A DNA stretch of 64,000 nt from Chromera velia (Eukaryota > Sar > Chromeraceae), in assembly GCA_018398765.1 (NCBI GenBank), contig JAHBMJ010004061.1, forward strand, positions 9,656 through 73,655. Reading direction: 5' to 3'. The notes beneath the pieces are model-generated. The model had not been told where the DNA came from. It saw only the letters and a list, made by a program, of their open reading frames with translations, and searched no databases. Both the position numbers and the translations under genes were made by a program. Below are positions 46,932-57,092 of this stretch, piece after piece (position 1 is the first letter of the stretch; each line of letters starts with the position of its first letter).

Positions 46932-48936
46932 GAAGGAGAGAGGGTAGTAGAGCCAACGCATTCGCGTCTTTCCCGAAAGCGTGCAGTATGGCAATAGAGA
47001 AGGCCAAAGAGACATGCACAGAGGACACTCTTGACTTGCCTCGCCTTTTGCTGACTTTCGTCCCCCGCCCCAAATCTCTCTCTCTCTCTCTCCCCGCCTG
47101 CACACAGAGGGTCCGGTTCGCGAAGTCAAAGGCCGACGTCGTGACAAAGAAGGAGGGAACTTTTGTTCCTCGCGAAAAGAAACCGAGACGCCCGCCCGGG
47201 TTCAAGAAGCAGGCAGCCGACATGCTCCTCAGGATGGCTACAGAGGTAGACCGCCAGAGAGAGACCGAGGCCGCCGCTGCGGGACCAGGCCCGAGCGGGA
47301 CCCAGCAGCCAGCCTCTGGAGCGAGTGCTGCTGCGAATATCAATGGATTCGCACCCCCCACAAAACCCGACGAAGACGGGGTCAAGCGACGAAAGCGCTT
47401 CGGGGGATGGGACGACCAGGCTCCTGGTAAGATAGATGTCTTGGGCTTTTATGTCTCACGATCATTCTCCCAAAGTTATTAGGTTTCTTCCGAAAGTCTC
47501 CATACGCGGATCATCAATCAAAACACGCAGTGACTGTTCGTGTGGCGAGGGTTCAATTTGCTTCCATCCATTGACCCTTGCATATTTTCATACGCGCGAC
47601 CAGCCCGACTCTGACTATTGTCTTTGCATGCCTTGTTCCTCTATTGGATGAGCGAAAAGACTTTTCGCCTTGATTTGTGCCGCCCTGTTTTGCGACTCAC
47701 ACCATCGCCCTCAGAGAGCTCTTCCCTTCTCTGTCATCCTCCGTCCCTGATCTGCGCCCCTCTGCGTATCCGTCTTTCCACAGCAGAAAATGGAACGGGG
47801 CCCTCAGGAGGCTTCAGCGGCCCTCCACCGACCGCACAGGCCCCGGCAGCTCAGACAGGATTTACGTCGGGACCGCCGAAACAGGCCCCGCTGACCTCTG
47901 TGCCGAACTACTCGGTGCCGAGCAAAACTCTCTTCATCGAGGGCATCGCACCGGACACACAGGAGGCAGCCCTACGAAGTCTTTTTCAGGGGTGAGTCGG
48001 AAAAGAAAGAGAAAGAACAAAAAGAGGAACAGAATTACAGGCGGAATGAGATTCAAAAGCAGGCAGGCACGCACAACAGATGCAGTTATCTTTCGAGTTT
48101 AAACCATGAAGGGCGGGGTAAGAGGGGGGGGGAGATAGACAGAAAAAGAGAGAGAGAGGGAGAGAGGAAGGCCAAAGGAGGCCGGGAAGGAGGGACTTAG
48201 AGAGTGAACGAAACGTTGAATGAGGGAATCGGTGGGCGGGTGGACTCACCGAAAAATCCATGAACATGAATGACTGAATAAATGAGTGGATGGATGCAGG
48301 CAACAAGGATTCGTCGACATCCGCACGATCATCAGCAGAGGCGTCGCCTTCGCGGATTTCGCCACCGAGGCGATGTCTTCAATGGCGATTCAAGGTCAGT
48401 CATGCTAGCTCTTGCTGCACATCAGAAACCTAAACACTCTTTTTTGCTAAGTAACACGCAAACACACTCAAATAGGTGAGAGGGGAAGGGAGAGAGGGAG
48501 ATGGGGGAGACAAAAGACTTACGGACGATGTGATGATCTCACACCCCGTCCTCTCTCTCCCTCTTTGGCACGCACAGTCACACACACGCACACTCACACA
48601 CACACGCACACTCACACGCACTCACACATGCACGCACGCACACACACACGCGCGCGCGCGCGCGCACGCACGGACGCACTCACACACGCACGCACTCACG
48701 CACGCACGCACACACACACACACACACACACAGACCCTGACGCGCTTACGGGAAGAGAGGAATGCACAGAGGGGAGACGGGCGTGGGAGTGACACTGTGA
48801 AAGACTGCTGCTGCATGCTGATGTGTGACTCTCAAATGTCTGACGCATACCTCTTCTATCACATGAGTGTGCTGCAGCCACAAACAACGCACGGCTTGGA
48901 TCCGGACAAATCAGGGTCTCATTTGCGAAGAAGTAG
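45874..48936 (+). CDS. U1A/U2B''-type snRNP protein with two RRM domains
   Basis: 384-residue spliceosomal RNA-binding protein from six exons with all phases closing: 45,874-46,174; 46,565-46,737; 47,108-47,426; 47,784-47,991; 48,300-48,394; 48,878-48,936. An N-terminal Gly/Pro/Met-rich region of about 85 residues is followed by RRM1: TLYVNNLNDRIN (RNP2), LFRQHGEVIDVQC, GQAWITFASVDQA (RNP1), then RVRFAKSKADVV and GTFVPREKK, the extension typical of U1A/U2B''. A basic, then Ala/Pro-rich linker leads to RRM2: SKTLFIEGIAPDTQEAALRS, GVAFADFATEAMSSMAIQA and the end GSGQIRVSFAKK. It is longer than human U1A (282) or U2B'' (225) because of the N-terminus and linker. Sequence alone does not say whether it binds U1, U2 or both. 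The last exon is only 59 nt. Confidence 0.92.
48577..48733 (+). repeat. (AC)n/(GCAC)n/(CG)n repeat in the last U2B''-type intron
   Basis: Mixed CA, CGCA and CG repeats, including a pure alternating CG run near 48,650-48,665. Alternating purine-pyrimidine sequence of this kind can form Z-DNA. Another (AC)n/(AG)n tract lies at 46,868-46,928 in the second intron. Confidence 0.92.
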
Positions 48937-49807
48937 ATGTAGCAGGTGGTTCTGTAGGAGTTCATGGGGAAGACAAAGAAAGTAAAGGGATGGAGAGGGA
49001 ACTGAAGGGGGGAAAGATGGGAAGGGGGAGGGGAAAGGCAGGAGGGTCTCTTCTGTCTCTTTGAAGGGCCCTAAAGAAGCACGTATTCAGGTGGCAGGGA
49101 GAAAACGGGTCGGCTGGGGTCGACGATACGGGCGCGGAGTGACGAAAGAATTCCGCAATGTCCTTCTCTTCTACCGCTTGGCTGTCGTAATGCGACGCTC
49201 TAGCTTCCTGCTCAACCACCAGAAGAGACATGAAGGAAAGGGAGTCTTCAGTGGATGTCCTTCTTCCCTCCATCCTATCGCAGACCTTATTTCTGACTCT
49301 TTGTGCCTCATATGGCCTCTTCGCACCCGAGCCTACCCTTTCCTCTCCTCTCTTCTGTCTTGCCGTTTTTGCTGTCTATCATCTGTCTGTCAATCATTAG
49401 GTGTCCATCCTGTTCTTGATTGATCGCCCAGCATTTCTCTTAACATTTCTCTCGAACGTCCTTGAATTGCCACACTCTCGAACGATGTGTTGAACAAACC
49501 AGCGACAAGATTGCCAGAAAAATTGTAACCTAAATTTTAGGGTACCATCTGTAAACATTGAGTAACCTATTGCAAGTGACTCGAGTGACTGATAACCTGC
49601 TAACTAACTGTTATTGAATAATAAGCCTCACTTAACACTTGTTTCCACATCGGTCTACGTCCGAGGACTCGGCAAGGAGTTAACTGCTAAGTCAAATAAT
49701 TAATAATTTTCACCAAATTTTAGCTAAGATTTTTGCTAGGATTTTTGAATCAATGATATCCTGCATATATAAAGAAATCTTTAAAGCTCTTAAACCGAGC
49801 CTTACCA
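48937..49807. other. 3' flank of the U2B''-type gene and AT-rich spacer
   Basis: No gene recognised. Mixed sequence to about 49,430, then AT-rich to 49,800, where the retrotransposon insertion begins. Confidence 0.35.
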
Positions 49808-49821
49808 CAAGAAGCTGAGTC

Positions 49822-50718
49822 ACCCCCCTGAAGGAACTCGGAATGAATCTCAGCCCAGACAAATTCCGGGATGCGATGACAATCCAATATCAGGGGAGGG
49901 TAGGGGGGGAGAAGAGCAGATGTGAGGGATGTGGGGGAAGGTGGAGTCTGCAACACGCCCTTAACTGCCCAGTAAGGGAACTGCCCACGCTGCGACATAA
50001 TGAAGTCAACCGCACATGGGCGAGTCTAGCAGCGGAAGCATACCCCGTGGGAGCGGTTCACGCAAAGGAGCCGATCATTAGGGAGAAAAGGGAGGTGCAG
50101 GGATGTCCGGCGCTAAGGGGGGACTTCCAAGTCCGGGGGGCCTATGCTCCACAAAGGCTGGCAATTTTCGATACCAGGGTGATAAACCCACACGCCGTCT
50201 CGAGGGAGAACGTGACCTGGACTTAAGCCCTCAAAGCAGCAGCAGAGGAAAAGAAGAGGAAACATGGGCAGGCAAGCATGGACAGAGGGTGCGACTTCAC
50301 CCTATTCATGAGTACGGTCGACGAGACGATGGAGGGAGAGGCTAAGATGTTCTTGAAGAGGGTGGCAGAGCGATTGAGTGAGAAATGGGGGCAACACGTG
50401 AGCAAGACGTGCGGCCGGATCCGAGCCCGACTGCAGGTTGCCCACCTGAAAGCGCTAAGCACATGCATTTGGGGGACCAGAGGAGTACAGGGGGAGGGCT
50501 GGGAGGAAGGAGGAGTAGGCAGTACGCTGGTCATGACTGAGGGATAGGAAGTACTTAAAAAATGCTGAAGAAGGCATTCGGACAGAGGAACGTCAAGTAT
50601 GAGGTCGCGTGAGAGACAGAGCTAGCAGCGAGAGCAGTAAGTTAACCAGGACAGAAGGAAAAGATGAAAGACGTATAGGCCAGATGCTAGGAACAAACTT
50701 TAAGTCAATGCCCCCCTA
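49822..50718 (+). mobile_element. 5'-truncated non-LTR retrotransposon, copy B
   Basis: Bounded by a perfect 14-bp duplication, ACAAGAAGCTGAGT, at 49,808-49,821 and 50,719-50,732. The plus strand encodes the C-terminal part of a retroelement protein: a zinc-finger-like [17 protein letters not shown], then [39 protein letters not shown], and in the same frame after a TAA (50,224-50,226, where copy A has a Gln codon) the segment [19 protein letters not shown] and [16 protein letters not shown]. The Cys/His block plus HNE and FDxRVxNP pattern is known from the ends of several reverse-transcriptase polyproteins. It covers more of the 5' side than copy A and has the same 3' end (ATGCCCCCC). Inactive. 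Confidence 0.9.
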
Positions 50719-50732
50719 ACAAGAAGCTGAGT

Positions 50733-53117
50733 TTATTTTTAGGTAAATTTCCCTAAAATATAACTAATTTACTATATGCAGGGCCTAGCCTAAAATCCTA
50801 TCTAAAACTTTAAAAATTCTAGCTACCTCTAGAGCTACCTCCAGGGTATTTCAGAACTTTGAAAGTTTGTATTATTTGAAGACTTAAAAGACGCAAAATT
50901 GCCAAATTTGCCACAAATGCCAGTGTATGCCAGTGCAAAGAATAATGTACGATTTCTCATATATAGACGTGTATGGAAGCTTAAAACACTCACGTTTTTC
51001 ATAACACAGAAATTTTGAGGCGTCAAAGACACGTGCGTTCTGGCGTGCTTTCTGAGCAATGCAAAAAAAATTCCCAAAAGTAGTTAAATGTGTCAAGAAA
51101 CTCAACGCCAGGGGGCAGAAGAAGTTCAACCCGCTTAACTTCAGCAGCAAGCGGCGGATCGTCGGTCAAGAGCTCCTCGATGAAACAGCTGCAAAGTTTT
51201 CGGACCTGCGTCATGGAAAAAATCCACCGAACAAGGCAATGAAGAAGAGAAAACCACGGAGCAGGAAGACAAAGCCTCGCGAAGAAGCGGATGAATCCTC
51301 GGAAGAGGGCGTACCGAGCTCGCGGAGACTTTCAGAAAATTGCACACTTCTTCAACAAAACAGAACTGGACGTTCGCTTCTTGTGTGCAAATTATGAAAC
51401 TGGTGTCGATCAAGGCTCCAGCGATTTCCCCAGATTCATAGTGTGTGAATCTGCATGCATGCGTACTCACGCAGGGCAACGAAGCTTTCATGGAAGGACA
51501 GATTGAGATTGGGACATGTTTCTGCTGCTGTGGACCAACAAGTTATCAGAATCCGCCGTGATCACACAGAGATAGATCATGTCTACGACCTCCTGAATTT
51601 TCTGCAGACAGTGAACTTGAAGGCTCTTGGAATTAAACAAAGAAAACGGCCGGTCTTTCTCAATGCAATCTTCCAGAGAGACAACCTTTCTTTCCACAGC
51701 TGGCAAAGGGGATCTCGAGCCTCCCTCGTCGAGGCAGCTTTGGGCAACCTCGAGGGCGCTTGGCTGAAGCGCATATCGGGCTGGTCGCCAGGAAATCATG
51801 TTCAGAAGGAAGTACTCTACCTGCCGCTCCGATACAAATATGAAGTCAAGCCTTGAAGGGGTGATCTACCTTCTTCATGTGCCGGACCATGTGATCGGAC
51901 CTTGATGAAGTCAGCAGCAGTCAGCGACAATGATGCTTTTCGTCTGCATCGTTCGCAGTGGTTTTTCATCGTTTTACACCGAGTTCCACCTTTCCTCGAA
52001 AAGTCCCTCAGCGGTCATGTAGGCGTATGTAGGCGCACATTACGTCCTTTACCCGGCACGCTCCTTTGGCTTGACTTTCAAGCCGCAGCGAAATCCTCAG
52101 GGCCGCAAGGATCACGTGATCGAGCTGAGGAAGGTCCTGAGACGAGAAAATCATTTTCATTGAGCGCTGGTCTGAGAACTGGTTCCTCAACGGTGAGGGC
52201 TCGATGCTCATTCCTAGTCTGACCCGATCAGGTCGCAGTGGCCTCTGCTTAAATGCTGCTTTGAGCTTGATCTGACGTTTTGCAGCTTGGCAAAACTGCT
52301 TGACGAGCAGTTGGGCAAGGAAAACGCACCCTGGCCGAGCTCCAAGGTTTGCCCCGTAATTCAGAATCCTCTGTTTAACTTTCTTGGGGAGTGGGAGCAT
52401 CTTACAACGAAAACAAAAATGTCTTTTTGCGTTTGCCGCTGTCAATTCACCTTATGATCCGTTGCGGGCTCGATCTGAACAGCCCTTCTTTGTTCAAATG
52501 AAATATTTGCTTTCAACCGACTCACTATCTTGCAAAACCGGCAAGACCTTGAGCAGGTCCATGCACCTTCAATTGATCGGAGTGGTTGTCGATCGATGTG
52601 ACTGAACGACAGTCCGACGACAGATCTGTATCGATAATTCTCGATACATCGAAATATTTGAAGTGTGTTTGTTTATTTGATTAATTGAGGTGTTGCTTAA
52701 TTTAGCTGTTGCACATCCATGAGCTAGGTCACTGCATGTTGCACGATTGTTGCGTGTGTTGCATGCAACCATCCATGTTGCATGCAGCTTGATCCGATGA
52801 CGAGCTAGCTTGCCCCTCTCGGCTGACCCCGGCCCATGAGAGGTCTCTCGAGTCTCGAGCTCGATCATCCTTCATGGCCATTGGCCAGTGACTTAGCCTC
52901 GCAAGGATATACGCAGCAACTCTGTACACGAGCATCAACAGATTCTGTGCTGCACGTACAGGGACCCGTCAGTCGATTGCGTCCAAACTGTCGGTGGCAA
53001 TCAGTGTGTTCTCGCTTGATTTTGCTGGATCCCGAAGAAAGCCAGTGTTTCTCGATCCAGTAACTCGACTTCTCCAGCACTGAGATCCACCATCTGTCTG
53101 GAGATAAGCAAATAGAC
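50733..53117. other. Unassigned region with several uninterrupted but unrecognised frames
   Basis: Minus-strand frames at 51,023-51,214 (IEELLTDDPPLAAEVKRVEL), 51,488-51,799 and 52,008-52,445 (PLPKKVKQRILNYGANLG; 145 residues) look more protein-like than background. Plus-strand frames at 51,059-51,397 (Lys/Arg-rich) and 51,455-51,856 overlap them. They could be a decayed transposon gene or a minus-strand gene with short introns. I cannot name a family or choose the strand. 52,620-52,800 is AT-rich with several GTTGCA words. Confidence 0.25.
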
Positions 53118-53897
53118 ATGGACAGGAGGAAAAGCAATCCCTGGTCTTGCGATGGGTCCAAACCTTTGCCATTTTCTTCAGGTGTTGCTAATTGCAGAAT
53201 TTCGAGACTCCAGATTGTTAGACAGAGGCTGTGCGAGAAGTTGTCAAAGGCGTCTTACAGACAGGCATTCGGTGAGGACTCTCCTCAAACAAACTTTAAA
53301 CCGGAGATAGAGGGTCCTGCAAGCGATCGGTGAGCACATACATAGATGTATACGTACGTGGGTGGCTTGGACGGTATAGAAATGCACAAGTCATCCCACC
53401 ACGTTGGTTGCAGGCACCGTCTACATACCTTCATGTGCATACATATGCTTCTCTGCATCTATTCAGAAAAGAAGACCACCCAGAGAAAAAAAAAGATGCA
53501 TCCCGCCGGGACCATTCTGGGCTTCTCACTACCAGGGAATCCGGAAAACTCATCGACGGCACAGCACAAATGAAGAACCAGTTTGGAACCAGCTCCCTGA
53601 TACACCAAGAAAAAGAAGAAGGAAGCGAAGAGGACGTCCGAAAAGATGTTCGACGAGTCATGGCGGCCTTGGAGCAAAAGATGAATGGCCGACCAGTCTC
53701 TTGTGACGTCAGTGCATTACCTTTCTTCCGTGCGGAAAACCTTTGCTTTGTTTTTGTGTAAACAGTCTTCCTTCCTCCCTTCTTGACTCGCTGACTGACG
53801 CTGGCCGCTCTTTTCAGACTCAAGTCTGTCTGTCGTTGTCTGCCTTCCCTTATGACCAATTTCATGGCGTGTCTGTGTGTGTGCGTGTGCGTATGTG

Positions 53898-53937
<40 letters not shown>

Positions 53938-53973
53938 TTGCGTGCGTGCATGCGTGCGTGCGTGCGTGCGTGC

Positions 53974-54036
<63 letters not shown>

Positions 54037-54513
54037 TTTTCCGCTTTTGTCTCATTGTCCAGCGGTCTCTGTCTCTCAACAAAGCATACTTTTTGCATGT
54101 CTATCTGTCCGTCGGTCGGTCTGTCTGTGAGTGGATAAGTGAGAGAGTGAGTGGCTGCGGGAATGAAGGAGAGAGGGAGGGAGGGAGGGAAGGAAAGGAG
54201 GGAGCGACGGGAAAGAACGAGGCAAGAGAGATAAGACATTCTCCTGCCCGCCTGCAGAGGGATCTGAACTCGCTTACCGAAGAGAGCAGCAAGCCAGCTG
54301 ACTCCAAGAATCCCACGAAAAAAAAACATGCTTCGTCATCTGTTCTTTCAAGGACCACGACGGCTCTCGAGGAAAGAGCACGGGAGAAGGAGCCAGACTC
54401 AGAGGCGGAGGTGGACGCAGAGGCTTCGCGCCTGCAAAAATGGCGTTCCGCATTCGACGCCCACCAGAGAGAGATGCAAGAGATCCGACAGGAGGTCAGA
54501 GGGATGAAGGAAT

Positions 54514-54549
<36 letters not shown>

Positions 54550-54885
54550 GCACGCACGCACGCACACACACACGGACGTACGCACACTCGCATAGCGAAA
54601 GAGATAAAGGCAGGGGGCCGGGGGGGGGAGAGGGCACAGCGAGTTGGACAGCGAGTTGTTTGTTTGCTTACTATTGAACTGACCGTCCGGCATTTTGTTG
54701 ACTCCGCATCACGGTCATGAAAAATGGTTGGCGTGCACAAAGAAAGCCAGACAGAAAAATAGAAAAATGACCGTCAACCAGACAGATAAAAAGTCTATGT
54801 GCCTCTTTTGTTTTTCTTGTCTTCTTCTTTTCACGTGCACAAAAGAAAAGGTAGACGCCTGACAGACAGACTGACAGACAGACAG

Positions 54886-54923
<38 letters not shown>

Positions 54924-55418
54924 CCTTCTTCTCGGTTTCACAGCAGAGAGGGGAAAGAAAAGGGAGAAAAGAAAGAACACAAGAGAATAGAACGACAGGG
55001 TCACAGATAGAAAGCAAGGCAAAAACATGGATGCACACGTGAATCAGACAGGACGAACAACCGGTTTTCGAAAAGCACAATTTTTTGTACGTCGAGCGAT
55101 CTGCCCGTCTGCACCTCCCTCTATCGATACATGTGGCGTGTATGTCCGTGCGTGGGGGAGCGTGCGCCTGCGTGTAGGTATGTCACAGTGCTTTTGTCTT
55201 TCTGGAACACGGGATTTGAGAGAATGCATAGCCTGACAGTTTGTCTGTCAGTCCATCTCATTTGTTTTGCGTCCGCCCGATCTGATTCACTCTCTTCCAC
55301 TTTCGCTCTCTCTCGGTCGCTGTGTGGCCTGCAGATGGACTCTCTTCGCGCGCGTCGACACAGGGCCTTGGAACGCTGGGCTTCGTTTGAATCTGAGTTT
55401 CGGGCGTTTATTCATTAA
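53118..55418 (+). CDS. Unidentified charged helical (coiled-coil-like) protein
   Basis: Four exons close in phase to give 257 residues: 53,118-53,329; 53,467-53,707; 54,258-54,494; 55,335-55,418. Start MDRRKSNPWSCDG follows an upstream gap of non-coding sequence. Recognisable stretches: LQIVRQRLCEKLSKASYRQA; a basic region; EDVRKDVRRVMAALEQKMN; an acidic, Ser-rich centre (SEAEVDAEASRLQKWRSAF); DAHQREMQEIRQE; and the C-terminus MDSLRARRHRALERW, FESEFRAFIH. About a third of residues are charged, with long heptad-like helices and no membrane or catalytic motif. I do not recognise the family; a small structural or kinetochore/cytoskeletal adaptor is possible but only a guess. Introns carry (CT)n/(GT)n, (AC)n and (AGAC)n repeats. 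Confidence 0.6.
53899..54035 (+). repeat. (CT)n then (GT)n/(GTGC)n microsatellite
   Basis: Consecutive CT, GTGC and GT repeats inside the second intron of the 53-55 kb gene. Further tracts in its third intron: (AC)n/(GCAC)n at about 54,514-54,575 and (AGAC)n at about 54,862-54,925. Confidence 0.95.
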
Positions 55419-55618
55419 GAGATCTTGACCGATTGAATTGTACAGAAGATTACCGAAGCTGTCAATCGAGGAGTGGGGCCCTGGTCAACTTCATACTAAT
55501 CAAGGAAGTTGCAACCGATGTTTAAAAAGATGTTTTATCGAGTCAAATGCTACCAGCAAGTAATCTCTATCACCACAGTCAATCAGTCAGTCACATGTTC
55601 CTGTCTACTCGATCGTCT

Positions 55619-55926
55619 ATCCATTTATTTATTCATCGATTGATCTATCCATCCATCCATCCATCAATTCATTCCTTCATTCATTCATTTTTGTTCGTTC
55701 GTTGATCGATTCATTAATTCATTCATTCATTCCTTCATTCACTCATTCTTTCATTGATATCCATTCATTCGTTCATTCATTCTTTCATTCATTTACATTT
55801 TTTCCTTCCTTCCTTCCTTCCTTCCTTCCTTCCCTCCCTTATTCATTCATGATTCATTCATTCATTCATTCATTCATCCATCCATCCATTCATCCATCTA
55901 TTCATTCATTCATTCATTTATACATA
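55619..55926 (+). repeat. (ATTC)n/(ATCC)n tetranucleotide repeat block
   Basis: About 300 bases of ATTC/TTCA words with ATCC and CTTC variants, downstream of the stop of the 53-55 kb gene. It has no coding meaning. Confidence 0.95.
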
Positions 55927-57092
55927 TACCGAGGTTTCTTTCAAGTTTAGTTTAGTTCTAATTCTTTAATATAAAAGCTTGGTAAATGCACCGATTAAAA
56001 GAATTATAGTTCTAAACCAAGTGTTCATAATTTATATATTAAATTTAAAGAAAAGTTATTTAAGAAGACACATCAAGACTCTAAACAACTCTGAACGTTC
56101 TCTAATGTTCTCATTCACTAAGTTTCACTTTAATCCATGACTTTCTATTACTTTCTATGATAATTTATATTAATTTATGTTTCAAATATAAGATTGTATC
56201 ATTGGCTGATCTGTTGTTTGGGCTTTAGTGTCGTTTAGCGCATAGTTAAGCGCTATTTAGCACCTTTATAAGCTTTCGGTAACTCGAATACAAAGGAGCA
56301 ACAATCGATCAACAAGTAACTCATTAAAAAATGATTTAAATGAATGACTCAATCAGTCATTGGCATGTATGTATTGACGGACCTCCTTGAACCTAACTAT
56401 GACTTCAAAGTTCAAACTGCATTTTTAATTAGATAAGCTCAAAAGTCTGTGCCGCAGGCGCGGATCATTAATAATCATTTACGGTGTCTTAAAAGCCAAA
56501 GTCGTATATCTGGACGGTGTTTTGACCGTCTACACTACAGGTGTGGATGGTCTTTTGAAAAATGTTGTCGCAGATAGAGATCATCTAAGATTATCTTGAT
56601 TTATCTTAATTATATTTTTTCAAGTAGCACTTAGCTTTAGGGAGGTTTAAAAGGAGATCCAGTATTACCGGACCAGTAATTAAGAAGTGTTTTGAGTAAT
56701 TTTCAGATGAAAAGTGTGGGAGTCAGTTAAAATTTTGTTTTAGGACGCGGCGGCAGCGGCGGCGCCGCCCGGGCCGTAGGGGCGCAGCTAGGTCGAGGGG
56801 CCGCCGCGCCGCCTTTACAGGCCGGCCGGCCCGGCCGATCGAGCTAGGAAGAAAAATGCGCCGCCACAGCCCCAGTGCAGTCTCGCGGCCGTCTCCAAAA
56901 ATTCTCCAAATCCATCCAGCGAGCCATGGTGGACGAAATCTCCTGAATTCCACCATGGCTCCGCTCAGCTCGCTGGATGTGAAGAAATCAATGCCAGTCG
57001 TACCTCGACAGAATCCGGACCGGAGACGTCGTTCGCACCACTCTGGGTAAGGTTGTGTACAGAAATCTCGGAACTATCCCGACGAAAGAGAC
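55927..57092. other. AT-rich spacer, dispersed repeat and GC-rich patch before the TUTase-like gene
   Basis: 55,927-56,380 is AT-rich. After the dispersed repeat (56,381-56,646) composition flips: 56,740-56,840 is extremely GC-rich (GGCGGCAGCGGCGGCGCCGCC, GGCCGGCCGGCCCGGCCGATC) and resembles a CpG-rich promoter. Around 56,925-56,965 the words GAGCCATGGTGG and CCACCATGGCTC form a palindromic pair. Confidence 0.4.
56381..56646 (+). repeat. Dispersed repeat, copy 2, with terminal inverted repeats
   Basis: Aligns with 457-707. Its ends are inverted copies of each other: ACCTCCTTGAACCTAACT on the left, and ACCTCCCTAAAGCTAAGT when the right end is read on the minus strand. Non-coding, 266 bp. This fits a MITE. 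No clear target duplication. Confidence 0.7.

Noticed and set aside
51059-51397. Lys/Arg-rich plus-strand frame as a nuclear protein gene
   Set aside because: Composition is lopsided and the opposite strand looks at least as protein-like; no family or splice support.
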